NCBI GenBank assembly: GCA_001949185.1
Contig: BDGG01000007.1
Location: 1,624,215-1,688,214 of the forward strand
Reading direction: 5' to 3'
DNA from: Ramazzottius varieornatus
Taxonomy: Eukaryota > Tardigrada > Eutardigrada > Parachela > Ramazzottiidae
DNA: 64,000 nt
Shown here: positions 21,751 to 33,761 of the stretch, in pieces
Numbering within the stretch: position 1 is the first letter of the stretch
Layout: every line of letters starts with the position of its first letter
Notes under the pieces: generated by a model
The model's input: only the letters and a program-made list of their open reading frames with translations
Database searches by the model: none
What the model was told of the DNA's origin: nothing
Translations under genes and position numbers: made by a program

Positions 21751-22324
21751 TTACATCCGATAAGCCGCTTCGTACGGGCCAAAGAACCGATTAGAGGGCA
21801 ACATGGAGATGGACATGATATCCGGAGTCGTCACTCGAAGGTTGTTGTAATTGTTGCAGTTGGGTCTGCTGCACCAGCAGCTTCTCCAGCCGCGATCATT
21901 GGGCATTGTCGGATGCAAGCTGCATAGACCCTCTTCCGGCAAGTTGAATTCGTACATGGGACTGCAGCCTCGTGTTATCCGTTCTGCAAGTACAGTACAT
22001 AAAGCAAACATGGCCAGGAACGAGCAAAAAAGACCGAAGACCACCTAGGAAGATTATTGAAGCCATACCAATAAAGACGGCGTTTTCCGTAGGGCTCAAC
22101 ACGCGCCAGAACGATGTAATGCACTGTTGGACGCGGTAAGCACATGGCACAGAGAACTTTGCCAAGGCAGCTAGATCACCCGTGCCGGCACAATCCGTTT
22201 GATTGCTGGAATCACAAGTCAAGCACGAGATGGATGACTGAGCACTTGCTCCACGCAGGGTCCATAGTGATGCCAGCAACAGCAGGATCCGGCAGAGTAA
22301 GATGACCTTCGACCAACTACGCAT
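21751..22324 (-). CDS. small secreted Ly6/three-finger-like protein
   Basis: Two exons (22069-22324, 21751-21983) give 162 aa. A strong signal peptide (KVILLCRILLLLASLW, cleavage near ASA) is followed by a Cys-rich domain: SCLTCDSS, TDC, VPC, QQC, RGCSP, LCSL, SCWCSRPNCNN. The C-terminal CxCxxxxCNN pattern is the hallmark of the Ly6/uPAR three-finger fold. No hydrophobic GPI tail follows (the last 25 residues are polar and aromatic), so it is predicted to be secreted. Ly6 proteins typically act as extracellular ligands or modulators; the partner is unknown here. Confidence 0.72.
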
Positions 22325-22972
22325 CGCCAGACGTATTACAAGTAGACTCGCTAACAATATGTCCGGACCAGCATGTAGTAGATCAACCAGCATGGAACAA
22401 TTCCATCAAGACGGTAGTAGGCCGATGTCAGGTCACATGGCGAGGTACGAGGATGTATGTGCGGATGCCGCCCTACCCCATTCAGCCGGCACAGATCCCC
22501 ATCCTCTGCATCTGTCGTCGCGTGGATACCATGTACCCTCCATAAGCAACAGGCTGCTCCATCAAAGAAGACATGAATTCGCCATCACTTCAACCACATT
22601 TCGCTTGGTCCTTCTGTCAGATCGTAACCCCAAAGCGCAGTTCAACCATATCACACACTCGACAGATAACAATAAAAACGCCCAACTGAAAAGGCTACAA
22701 ATCAGCTTAGGCAGAAAACACAGGAAACTAAAGGGGGAAAAGAATAAAGGCTATAAAGATAAAAAGCGAAGAAGTCAGCTCCATGATTAAAGTGTATTTG
22801 GTTACAATAAATATACTTCCCGTTACAGTGTGATCATGGGCAAAGACGCCTCAAGTTGGAGGGCCTCAAACACTTTCAGAAGAGCAAAGTCCATCAAACA
22901 CTATTTCAACAGAATCACGTTTGGCAAGGGAGAAAGCACTAGTTTTTGAAGGGCAACAAGGTCCATCAGCCA
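22325..22972. other. intergenic between Ly6-like and importin-7 genes
   Basis: About 650 bases, A-rich towards 22640-22810. A plus-strand 162-codon ORF (22302-22790) overlaps the Ly6-like start and has a Lys-rich low-complexity end; I do not call it. The right part is probably importin-7 3' UTR. Confidence 0.4.
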
Positions 22973-25900
22973 TCACTGCTGCTTGACGTGGGGTTGTTGA
23001 GCGGGTGTGTTGTGATGGCGCTCCTCAGCAAAGCGTAACATTTCCCCCAGCAAATTCTACGGGAAGGCAAGACACACATTGCGCCACCATCTTTGACTGC
23101 GCAAGTGTCAACCAAGTTACTTACATTATTGGTTTCACCGATGGAGCCGGCCAGTATCGACCACCACTGAGGATCGTACTGTTGAACCTCCATCACAACT
23201 TGGCGGAAGATGGCAAACTCGTCGACACTGTCCTGGTCAAGGGGCGTTGTCATCTGCTTCAACGTGTCCGACTGGTAACCTTCCGACTGCCAGTCTTCAT
23301 CGTCGTCATCATAATCTACAAGAACACCAAGCTTGAGTTTCTCTCATCTCCCCCCAGCGAGTCAGAATGTCACTAGGTCAGCCTACCTTCGTCTTCCGCG
23401 ACGACTTCTCCGCCTACTTTGCCGGCCGACGGTTCGTGGTCTTCTTCGTCGGTATGGACCACTTCCTCTTCTCCCTCTTCCTCGTCTTCCCATTCATCGT
23501 CACTGTCCGTTTCTTTGTGTGTATACATTCGTTTCAGCCCCTACTCCAAGGACAGCGCATTAGCTTGACGGACAATGACTGGAAAGAAGGGCCATCGTAT
23601 ACCTGGAAGAGGAGGAGACAGGAAGGCAGTAGCTTGGCCACGATGCTCTGTATGGCAAAGTGCGCTCTGAGGTGTTGGGGCAGACGCATGAAGATGGTCA
23701 GGCCCAGGACGGCCATCTTCTTGTCATGCTTGCCAAACATGCAGTCAATCTCGTCCAGCCACATGGCCAGAAACTTCATCAGCAGCATACCCTCACCCTC
23801 CGTCTCGGCCCGCCACTTGTTAAGAAAGTCCAAGGCCAGGGCCGTGTCGTAGTACAAGGCCGCCACTATCACCAGGATCAGCTGTGTCTTCAGCTCGGAC
23901 ATGAGCGGACTGGCCGGATACATCAGCTTCTGCAGCACCACCTGCATGATGGCCGGTACATACGGTGTTATCAGTCCTGCCAAACAAAAGGCATCAACAG
24001 CCTTGAACTACATGTCCAGCTAGCGAGAGATGCTGACATACCTTGATAGCTCAAGACCAGCACTTCCAACAGCTTGGCCGCTTGACACTGCCCATCTTCG
24101 CCCGCTTCGTCATTGCCCAAGACATACTCGCACATCTCGCACATGACTTGTAGGCGTCGTGGATCCGACAGCAACCCTTGAGCATCCCGTGTGGCGTAGT
24201 TGTACAAACACACAATCTACAACGACAAAGGAAACAATTCGTCAAACACAAATCCATGTATAGCCTGGCAAGGTCCACAACGCACCATATCGGTAAAGTA
24301 GTCGATGCCGCTGTCTTTCTTCCTTAAAATCTGGGCGCAAATGTCCAGTCCCTGCCATAAGGCCGGCGATATCTGCTTGGAAGTTAGGGAAGTCAGGAGA
24401 CCAAACATTTCTTCAAAGTACTCGGACAAGTCCTTCTCCAGGATCAGCTCGATGACTTGTATGATGATGGGTGCTAGCTGAGTATTCAGCTGCGGCTTCT
24501 CGATGGTGCAGTCGTTCAGCAGTTCCATCGTCTGTAGCACCGAAATACCCGTCAGCACCGAGCTCCGTTCTTCCTCCTCGGCTCCGCGCTTGTCCACGAT
24601 GGTCCCGAAGGTGGCCAGCAGATGCTGCGCCAACTCGATAGCGCACACCGATACCTGACATCATATTACAGCGTTATATGACATGACAATATGACACAAG
24701 ATCTTCGCCACATGACATAACATAACAGTACTACTACAGGGTTTCGGCCCCTACCTCGTCAGGGAATTCGACGACAAAGGTCTGCAGAACTTCCGACAGT
24801 TCTTCATAGTTGGTAGTGTGGACTAGTTCCAGAGTGACGCGAAGGATGGCGATGGCGTGTGGACGGAGAAAGTCTTCGGCTGCCTTCTGGTTGTCCAGCA
24901 CTTCGTTGAGCGTCAGCGCGGCCTCGACGCGGACCGGCAGATGCTCGGCGGGGTTCATCAGCAGCTGCCGCGCGCTTTCCAGCCCGATATAGAGGTGGTC
25001 TTTGTTCTTGTACTCCAGATAGGAGAACTGTCGAAAGAGCCAGACGGCACGGTAGCGAATGAACGGTTCGGGGTTGCGCATTTCCGGGTAACCGTGCACC
25101 ACCAGCAACTGCTCAACTTGGTCCTTATACGGCTTGCGTCGCATCAAGACGCGGCCCATGATTCCTGCAAGACAAAGCAGCATGATACTGGAACAATCGT
25201 GCGATAAAATAGGGTTAGCCAATGCCCAACGGTCACACCGAGAAAGTGAAGCGCGCCATCCTTCTCTCGCGCTCTGGCGGGATCGGGCGTCATTTGGCCC
25301 AGCGTGAAGGTCAGAATGTCCGGGATGAGGTTGGGATGCTTCTTGCAGAGCGTGTGAAGGAGGTACTGTGCAGCGGCTTCAGCGGACATGAACTCTGCAT
25401 GCATGTCACTTCGTTCGAGGATCCAGTCGATGGGATTGTCCTCCCACATTTCCTTATCTTCCTCTTTGAAGCACATGATGGGGAAGATGACGCGCGATAG
25501 CAGGTCGTGCGCGTGCGGCTTGATCAGCTTCCAACATGATGGAACCTGCAGAAAATAAATAACCCACATGAAACATTGACAAAGGAAATACATGACCGGA
25601 AGTGAGATGGTCGTACTTTCAAGGCTTGTCGAACATAGGCTAAACTTTGCTGTAAACACCGCTGACTGATGTAGGTGCCGCGGATGTACGAGTCGAGGAG
25701 GACAAAGACGGACTGGAGAATGACTTTGGCCAGTTTGGCCACGAAAAAGTTGGCAAAGGCCAGGTAATCTTTCTTAACATCCTTGGGCGAGCCGTAGCGA
25801 TCAAAAATCTTGGCAAAGATGTGCAGACACCACTTCTTGCTCTTCCACCAGATCGTGTCCTGGCGCTCGTCCTCCTCCAGCTCGTTCACTTTCGGCGGTA

Positions 25901-26792
25901 CCGGCGAGTCAAAGACTCTCAGAATCGTCATGATCCACTGTTCGGTCATTTCGAAATTTAATATCTTGAGGGGAAAGTCGAACTGGATGTAACAGTAAAA
26001 GACTTTTAATATCGTCTTAATCAACAGCATCGACTGCTCCGATGTGTCGCCCGTCAGTTCATGCAGTCTCCGTAGCAGTAAGGGCTGAAGAAACTTCATG
26101 GCTTCATCTGCAAAAAAGACGAAAGAATTTGTTGATCCGTTGTCTGTTTAACAGAATAATATGACGGACAGGGTCGTGCTGTCAGCCCCATCGAGAGGGC
26201 TTAAAGACAACCTTGTTGCACCGGAAAGAGGTGCCAACACGGCTTTTGGGCACTCACCGATAGCTGAACGGTCATCCGAGACGCGATATTCAAAGGCATG
26301 AATCAAGCGGTACAGGGCAATCAAGGCACCGTACCACAGTTCGTGTTGCGGCGACGCCAGCACGAGATTGACACGCTGCACAATGTCCGACCATCGTCCG
26401 GGAAAATCGGCCTTACAAATGGTCTCCAGTGCCATGGCTAGTTGTACGCGTAACACTTCCGGCGAGTCGATGACCGTCTCCAGGATTTTGTCACGAAGAA
26501 TAGAACGGTCCTGTTCGTGAATGTTGAAGGGTATGGGTTCACCTCGCTCTCGAGCCTTTTGCGTCTCTCCTTCCGTCACGTCGTCCCAGTGATGGATAAT
26601 GTAATTCTTCAGGTATACTACAGCTGCTGTCCGTGAGGGTAATTCGGCTTTGCCATCGCGAACGTGCTCCAGCAACATTGGTCCAAAGTTGATGATTTTG
26701 CGCATTTGATTCAGCTGCTCTTCTGCTGCTTTCCGATGGACCGGATCCAGCGTCGACGCGCACAAGTAGGCGATGTTCTCCATTCCCACCAT
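22973..26792 (-). CDS. IPO7: importin-7 (importin-beta family nuclear import receptor)
   Basis: Ten exons (26258-26792, 25617-26107, 25239-25545, 24755-25164, 24286-24654, 24042-24216, 23603-23976, 23387-23540, 23125-23315, 22973-23056) join in frame to 1029 aa, close to the length of the human protein. The N-terminal HEAT region reads as an importin-beta N domain (STLDPVHRKAAEEQLNQM), and VYLKNYIIHHWDD and FPGRWSDIV are typical importin-7/8 words. HEAT repeats run through the protein. Near the C-terminus comes the acidic stretch of this subfamily (DDEWEDEEEGEEE, YDDDDEDW). It carries ribosomal proteins, histone H1 and signalling cargo into the nucleus with Ran-GTP. The final short exon (ends HVKQQ) was placed by a splice that keeps the frame. 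Confidence 0.93.
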
Positions 26793-27551
26793 TCTACTCT
26801 CGTCTCGTTATTCCTCTAGGAAGTAGCACAATAGACGGCAAACGAAGAAGCAAAGCCGCTGTACGGAATCAACAAAATGGTTCTGACTTCTGAATTTGAA
26901 ATCGGCGAAAATGGCAAGTGGCAATTGGAATTTGGAATTCTAATAGCACTGCAGCAAAGTGGTTACACGCAGAGAATCAATCAAACTTCCAACCGGAAGT
27001 GACGCCCCACTACTTAACAGGAGCGGTCCCAGCGGATCCGGTCCCTCCGAACAGGTTAAACTACCTGGTGCTACTCCAGTCTCCAACCTCAAGACTGGCA
27101 TTCCATAACAGAAACCACGGACGCATCACGAGACAACGCAAACTGGGGCGAAGGCTATCTGACCTTACCCGGTACCACTTTCTGTTGGAGAGCCCGGTTG
27201 ACTTCGGACTTCCTGGTCTTCGGCCGCGTACGGGAGAAGAAGCAAGAAAAAGCGATCATGCCCCTCCTATGTGTCATATGATACCTGGTGCTTGTGGATC
27301 GGACCCGGCAGAAGAACAGGAGAACAGGTATTAAAGTAGTCTAGTTCCAAGTTTACTGCAGAATTTCTCGCACGGTTTGAAACTTACTGACCGTTTTAAA
27401 AAAAGGAACACAGGAAGCAATGATAAATCAGTTCCTCTCGAACTATGTCGTTCAGCAGATAACGCGCAATGAGCGCTGAAAACTTTTCGAACAAAATTCC
27501 CAAGTTCCACGGAGTCGCCGGCTCCTCTATGTTAAGCGTCGAGCTGGCATT
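26793..27551. other. intergenic
   Basis: About 760 bases between importin-7 (start) and the homeodomain gene (stop), both on the minus strand. A plus-strand 138-codon ORF (26918-27334) shows no family signal and probably is chance. Confidence 0.35.
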
Positions 27552-29134
27552 TTATGGCAAAGTTTCTTCGCTCAATATACGACGTCCCTCTCTGACATCT
27601 TTGCGCCGGCGGTTCTCAAACCTACGAGCAGCAAGTCCTCCTCAATCGAAATATCAAACAAGTGTTCAATTTTCAGGTGTTTTCGTCTCGAACCTACCAC
27701 TTAAGGCAGCGCCTGATATCCAGACAGGCTTCTCGAGCGATCACTTCAAAATCGTCTTTCGACGGAATGGTTGACTTCTCGTACCATTTGTCTAAAAGAA
27801 CATTCCGTTAGTCTCACATGGCGGAAGGCCTTCAGATCGATAGTGAAAAGCTGATCGAGAAGCGTACTGAGAATGGTCAATTGACCCTTTCGCAGCACAT
27901 AACGCGGCAGCTTTTCTTTGGGTTGTGGGGGTTCAAGCAGCGGCGTCTCCGGTGGCTCCTCCAGGTCCCCACGGAGAATACGTCGTTTCAAGTCATCTAC
28001 CTCCGCCTTCAGTGCTGCTCGTCTTTTCTCGAACCTGTAAGCATCAGACGAAAAGATAACACTCCCGCGTTCGAGCTGTGCAAAGCACGTCGCAAAGATA
28101 CAACAAAAGGGTAGTTCTGTAATTGTGTGATCAATTGTCGAGAAAGAAAAATTAATCAAACATGGAGTGACGATAAAACAACCTCTTACCATTTGTACAC
28201 CTTGTATTCCTTGACCTGCAAGTGCTCGGCCAATTGTTTCACCTTCTCTTTGGAAGGTATCTTCGCTTGCTCAAACTCTGCCTCGAGAAACTGGAGCTGG
28301 CCGGGCTGAAAACGGACACGAGGTACACGTTCCGGTGGCTTCCAGTCAGTGGGTCTCGACAGCTCTTCCAGAGCAATTAATTCAGTGACCGTCTTTTCCG
28401 AAGGGAAAGGCAGAGTCCTTAGCAGTAGCTTGTACGCGGCACGGCTCTTTGCGTACACCTGCGTGCAGAAGAATTTGAAGTCCATAGAATACTTGTAAGG
28501 TGCCAGTTTGTTCTTCTTTGAAACCTACAACAAGACCGAAATACACAATCATTAACACCGATGATCCAGATACCCCTCATTCATTCGCCCATGACGTAAA
28601 GAGATCATTGTCACCAAATAGAGGCAACCATGACGTCATGCGCGCAGGGTTAAGTATCCTTACAAGTGCCTGCCTGCGTACCTGTACCAACTCCTGGACG
28701 AAAGGGGGGACGGCATCGCGGTCAGCTTCCAGTTCTTGCACCCGTCTTTCCAGCTTCTTGATGGTCGCCCTCAGCGCTAAGATTTCCTCCCTGTTCTTTT
28801 GCTGCTTTGTATGTGCTCTTTTGCAGTTCGATATCGCGGTTTTACATCGTTTATTGTGACTTTCCACTTCCACCTTCTGGACAACCACAAACAGACGCTT
28901 TTGTGCAGGTGTTCTAGCTTCCATTCCCAGGCGGCCGTCGGGAAAGAGCGTGAGCGGAAGTGGCTGGGTGAATATGGCCGAACTGGATGAAGTGCCATCT
29001 GCAATGTCATGGGAAAGCATCGGTGTATTACCATCACCATTCTGCGTGATCACTGGCTCTCCTTCCGCAGTGTTCTCCTCATCTTCTTCGCACTCCGTCA
29101 ATTCACTTCCGTCTTGCTCCTCATCCATATCCAT
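27552..29134 (-). CDS. double-homeodomain protein with P-element-transposase-like N-terminal region
   Basis: Five exons (28682-29134, 28190-28524, 27868-28034, 27698-27791, 27552-27621) give 372 aa. An acidic N-terminus is followed by a coiled coil (KKLERRVQELEADRD). Then comes YSMDFKFFCTQVYAKSRAAY followed by LPFPSEKT, the helical motif found after the leucine zipper in P-element/THAP9-type transposases. Two homeodomain-like units follow. Unit 1 (RVRFQPGQLQFLEAEF … KWFEKRRA) has Lys where homeodomains keep Asn51. Unit 2 (YVLRKGQLTIL … KWFENRRRK) keeps WFxNRR. Both units carry an intron inside the same Trp codon, which argues for internal duplication. Likely a nuclear DNA-binding protein; target unknown. 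I know of no described family with this order. Confidence 0.78.
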
Positions 29135-31612
29135 GTTGGTCCTTTTCGTCCTTCAGCAGAATCCTGCAAGTCGAACAGAAAACAGGATAATAATTAATTA
29201 ATTATGCAGGGAAGACGACTCACGAGTCGCGACTGTGGTCGTCAATCAAAAATTCAAATTGATGGTCGGGCGAGTTGATTGACAGAAGCACTCGTTCAAC
29301 CAAAGTATAAAACTACTCGTACAAGAACGACTTTTTGTTATCACGTAGATTTTTTACCGCTGTCGCCAGATTACTAGGTACCTCAGTTTTAATCGGGTTC
29401 CCGTGAAACTTTACGAAATGCCGGAGAGCCGGATGTACTTCCTACGTCGTAGCGGCGCAGCAAATTTCCGTACGGCCTTCGTCGGTTTTCCCCGGGACAA
29501 TTCTATGCCGATAATTTGTTCCAACACGTTAAAGTGCCGAATGCGCTGCTCCGCCTTCGTTCACAGAATGGCTCACCTTCGAAGCTCTGATCTGTCGTCG
29601 ACCATTCTTCTCGCAGCAGGTTCACCTTTAACTTTCCAGGCCTATAACTGGTATAACATCGCTTCACCTGAAAGACTCTTCAAGCCGTACACGTGTACGC
29701 ATCGAAGCTTCAAAGTCAATCGAGACTACGAATAATAACCGGTCTACGATCAACCATTTTAGAGATATAGACAAAAGCCGGTGGATCTTGACGGATTGTG
29801 GCTCGTGCTCCGGGATCAATTTCACGGTGATCGCTTGGCAAGCAGCCTCCCAGAGGCATATTGATGCAGTAAAGTAAGCAAGGGCTGCAACTACAAGGAA
29901 GAAAAGACTGAGGGACACATATCACACATTTATCTGCCTCACGGCCACTTTGCCTAATTAGTACATATTGTCTCCACTGTCCCCTGAGATCACATTTGTC
30001 TTGAGAGATGGCTAGCTTGATAGCATATATAACAGCAAACCTGACCGTTGGCGCGCAATCGATGCAGAATATTTTTCAACTTCCCGTCCCAGTGGAGCCC
30101 ACAAACTGCAGATACTGCAACACTGCAAAGTTCTTCCCCGTGTGTTTAATACTCCATGCTCATCGCCACCGTCTCTTCATCTGATAACAATTTCTATCGA
30201 TTGTGGAACTTTTGTGCCGAAGAAGGATCAAAGGCCAGGATAGCTTCAGTCCTTTGGTAGCTGGTCATCGCGTCTTCTAGATCTGTAAGTATATTACCTA
30301 TCAAATTATTGCAGTCACCGAGCCGACCAAATCTAGTGGAAAAATCGCTACAAACCACGCTACTTTAGCCTACTCGTGAAATAATCTAGAATTTCTCGTA
30401 AGAAAGGTCATTACTGTATTCCCTCCAAAGTTCTTCGAATCACGTGACTGTCGTGGTAAATATCATCCGGCGGGGAACAGAAAGTATCTATACCTTCAAT
30501 CAAAGACTGCTCCCCAGTCAAGTGTAATGATGGGCGACAATCAAACAATCAGCGATACCAGTGCGGGTGTAATTTACTGGCTTAATGACGTAATTCGTAG
30601 AACTATCGAGGGAATACAGTAACTTTACTGACATCAGTAACATGTAAAAACGAGTAAACTGTGCCGCCACCTATAGATGAAATGGATCTTGTGACGGAAG
30701 CAGTAAAAGTCTAAGACTCTAAGCGGCTTGGTGATGAAGGAGGCTCGTCAAAGAACCGTGAATTCAATTTGCCGGAGGTCCATTTGCAGTTTCGAAACTG
30801 CCGATTGGTTACGTCACCGGAACTGCAGTGCAGCCATCGTCAAGCCTTACTTTGTTGGCGAATTCTTCTGATATGCATGTCGCTACTTCTTGCCTTTCAA
30901 CTTGCTTGATGTTTCCTCAAACGTGACGGAATCTGTTGACCAAGACAAGTTCAATCGTCAGTGGTGGTTGACGACACGAGAGGGCATCATAACTTTGCTG
31001 GTTGATGGAGGAGGACGACAAAGCATGAGGCATAATTTGCGTGTTACCAATTTATCTTCTGCGCGAAGCAGAGGAGATATCGGAGCCCGAAGTTGAACGA
31101 TGCTTGACTAAACAAGTTTCATCTTTCTCCAGTCTAGTGCCTTTACGCCGTTTACGGCTCTCCTTCTGTCTTCATCGTCCCCTTCAAGGCCGGCCTGGCT
31201 GTGGATGCTAAAGTCACTGGAGACGTTATCTTTGAGCGTTGGCTGACGTCAAGGTTTACGCATTGGAAACTCTGGTCAATCGATACTTTCTCTTCGCTTT
31301 GCCGTCCACTTTTTTGGCCGTTCGTTGAGTCTATTCTGTTCTGTCGAGAGGGGAGGATGTGTGGGTAAAGCTCGTACAAACACTGCACTTACGCAAAAGA
31401 CAACCAAGATTCATCCTGTTTCTGCTTGTGGCCGAGATTGCAGACTTGCCGTGGCGACGCTCCCTTTCGCTACAGCATGTAAAGTTCAAGCTCGTCCCAG
31501 CTAATTGAATTGCCTGCATTCTTATTGACCTCCTCGTGCTATAGGTGCTTGATAAGGATGATCACAAGTTGGACGTACCTTCGTTAATCTCAGCAGGAGC
31601 GAAGAACGGAAG
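29135..31612. other. 2.5-kb gene-poor spacer
   Basis: I find no gene I can defend across this spacer. Two weak hints: a minus-strand candidate exon at 30194-30293 (listed separately), and a 29664-29918 minus ORF with a hydrophobic start that is open in two frames. A plus-strand ORF at 30890-31096 has no match. The right end should hold the 5' UTR of the gene at 31613. Confidence 0.35.
30194..30293 (-). other. candidate last exon, TPR-like
   Basis: After a TTACAG acceptor the minus strand reads LEDAMTSYQRTEAILAFDPS and stops at 30194-30196. The spacing of small and aromatic residues and the AFDPS ending fit a tetratricopeptide helix pair. No upstream exon could be linked, so this may be chance or a gene remnant. 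Confidence 0.25.
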
Positions 31613-33458
31613 ATGGTCGTCCTGTCGAAGCAGACGCAAGACTGGCTGCAGCACGTTACCGCTTCCGACATTAAAGTCTGCGTCCTCGGCCTCACTCGTA
31701 AGTCGCCTCTCTCAGCAGTCAGCACGCTGGACGGACATCCCGACCAGATCGTGAATCTTCTAATGGTAGATGAGTGCAACAAAATCAACAGGAAGTCATC
31801 AGTCTAAACTAATTACGAAGAATTTGTGTGTGCACTATGTAATGTAGATATCGTGTCATGTCATATCATATGACAATATCATCCGTAATAGGCCGCTGCA
31901 GTTGGAACGAAGGACTTTTCTTAGAGTTCGAAACAGCGATTGCTGGGCTGGGCTTGAAGGAAGATGGATGGTTTCGCGGAATTTTGATGAACATGTTTGT
32001 GTGTTTGCAGTGACGACAGACTCGCCGAAGCTGCTGTGGTTGACGGTGACATGCGGTCTGGTTTCTGTTGGTTTGATTAGTGGGCGGTCGCGGTCGTTTC
32101 TGCTGAAAGTGTGGCGCCAGACTTGTGCCTACGTTTCCCGGCTCTTGTACCCTCCCTTACCCACAGAGCTGCCGCCGCCGACAGCTTGTGCAAACAGGCA
32201 AAGAGGCAGTACCAGCGGCCTTCCATTGCTGAAAATGGGTCAAAAGATGACAGTGATAACCTCGGTGCAGCTCGATACCGACCCCGAAGTCGACCAAATC
32301 CTCATGTCTTCATACGAAGTGGTCGACCGACCGCGCCTTCGCCCTGCCATGAAGGACGCTCAGACCTCGCCGCTGACCATTCAGCATCTGGACGTGGGCA
32401 TCAACACCATCGTCTCCCGTAAGAGCCGCGGCTGTTCGCCCCTGTCCGTCGGCGAGCTCAGCGACCACGACGAACTGCTGCTCATCTTCGGCGAGGCAAG
32501 TGGCAACGGGGAAGGAGGAATCAATGGAGGGACCAGCGGCAGCTTCTTGGACGGCGGACAGGGCGACCATTCGGAGCTGTACGAAAAGCTGGAGAAGATT
32601 CAGAAGCAGCTGCAGGAAGCCAACCAGGAGATGGACCAGACCATGAACCGGATGGCCGAACTGTCCCAGAAGCACTTTTACGCCCAGGAATCTCCATGTA
32701 AGTCTCCTTTGTTGCTTTGTCTGCCAAGTAGTTGAGCAATGTCCTTGCCCTTAGACATGCCGGCTGAAGAAGAGGCCTCTTCGCAGCTGGACTATGGACA
32801 TGTGCTGGACAAGCTTCGGGCCATACAAGGCGGCGCATGGGAGCGGCAGCCAGCAGCCCAGTCTTCTGCCGATTCGGCCCACAACGGCCTGATCTGGGAG
32901 GACGAGTTTGCTGGTCCGCCACTGGGAACAAACTGTGCCATCAAGCCTGTGCGTTACTCACTCGACAACCTGACACTGTGGCAGTCGGAGCTAGGTCTCT
33001 ACTCCAACCTGCACACACCTCACAACCGCTATAGCCTTCCTCCTCAATCATCCTTTAACTCTACCCCCATGCCCAAGAACCTTTTCCCCACACCAGTTTG
33101 CACTCCTAGCCCCATCTTGTCACCGGTTCAGCCTGCTGCACATAGCAATAATAATAAGCACTGTCTGCAGTGCCTGTTGGAAGCCGGTGACTTTGACAAG
33201 GCCACAGAGAAGAGTGAGGGCAAGCCAGAGCGGCCTTTATCGGCGCCCGGTCGCAGCTCCTACAGCAGCTTGAGCAGCACTTGCTGCGGCGCCAGTGTCT
33301 CCTGTGATTGCTGCATGTCTTCCGCCAGCTCTCCCCTACACTGTCCTTCCCATGGCCACACTTGTCGCAGTGTCCCTCTTGGCTCACCTCCTGCTCACCG
33401 TTCGCCCTTGCATGATCGTGTACCCAAAATGAAGCAGCCGCAGCAGCAACCAGCGTGA
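31613..33458 (+). CDS. membrane-anchored coiled-coil protein of unknown family
   Basis: Exons 31613-31697, 32011-32697 and 32755-33458 join in frame to 491 aa. After a short N-terminus lies one hydrophobic segment (LLWLTVTCGLVSVGLISG, residues about 34-52) with Arg/Lys directly after it, like a single-pass anchor. A cytosolic-looking region with SSYEVVDRP and many Asp/Ser follows. Then come a coiled coil (ELYEKLEKIQKQLQEANQEM), a Ser/Pro-rich part and a Cys-rich stretch (CCGASVSCDCC) near the end. I do not recognise the family. The layout resembles organelle-outer-membrane adaptors, which is only a suggestion. Confidence 0.65.
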
Positions 33459-33721
33459 AAGACAACGCCAATCGCTCTTCCTTCATTTCTCTCAAGCTTT
33501 CGCAGGCACAGTTTAACGTAGACGTACAAAAGTCGAGTATTGATAAACCGATGATAACTTATGGGTGAATCTGCTGAGTGCGTCCTGCCTTGTGGGTTTT
33601 TGTAAGCTGGTTTGGATGGTTTCGTACCTTTGTACATTAATTTTGTCCGTTTTCTCTGTGCCAACGTGCGGTTATTGCTACTAGGCAAAAGGTTTGCTGG
33701 TGCGGACGGCAGAAGGTCAGA

Positions 33722-33727
33722 AATAAA
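33722..33727 (+). terminator. candidate polyadenylation signal
   Basis: AATAAA 264 bases after the plus-strand stop at 33458. The next gene (annexin) converges and stops at 33762, so the two 3' UTRs would nearly touch or overlap. Confidence 0.4.
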
Positions 33728-33761
33728 TTAAGTAAATTGATGGGACGGCCAAATGGAAGCG

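Noticed and set aside
26918-27334. 138-codon plus-strand ORF upstream of importin-7
   Set aside because: Low-complexity composition without a domain; in the promoter side of a well-defined gene.
29664-29918. Minus-strand ORFs with hydrophobic start
   Set aside because: Two frames are equally open and no splice or domain supports either.
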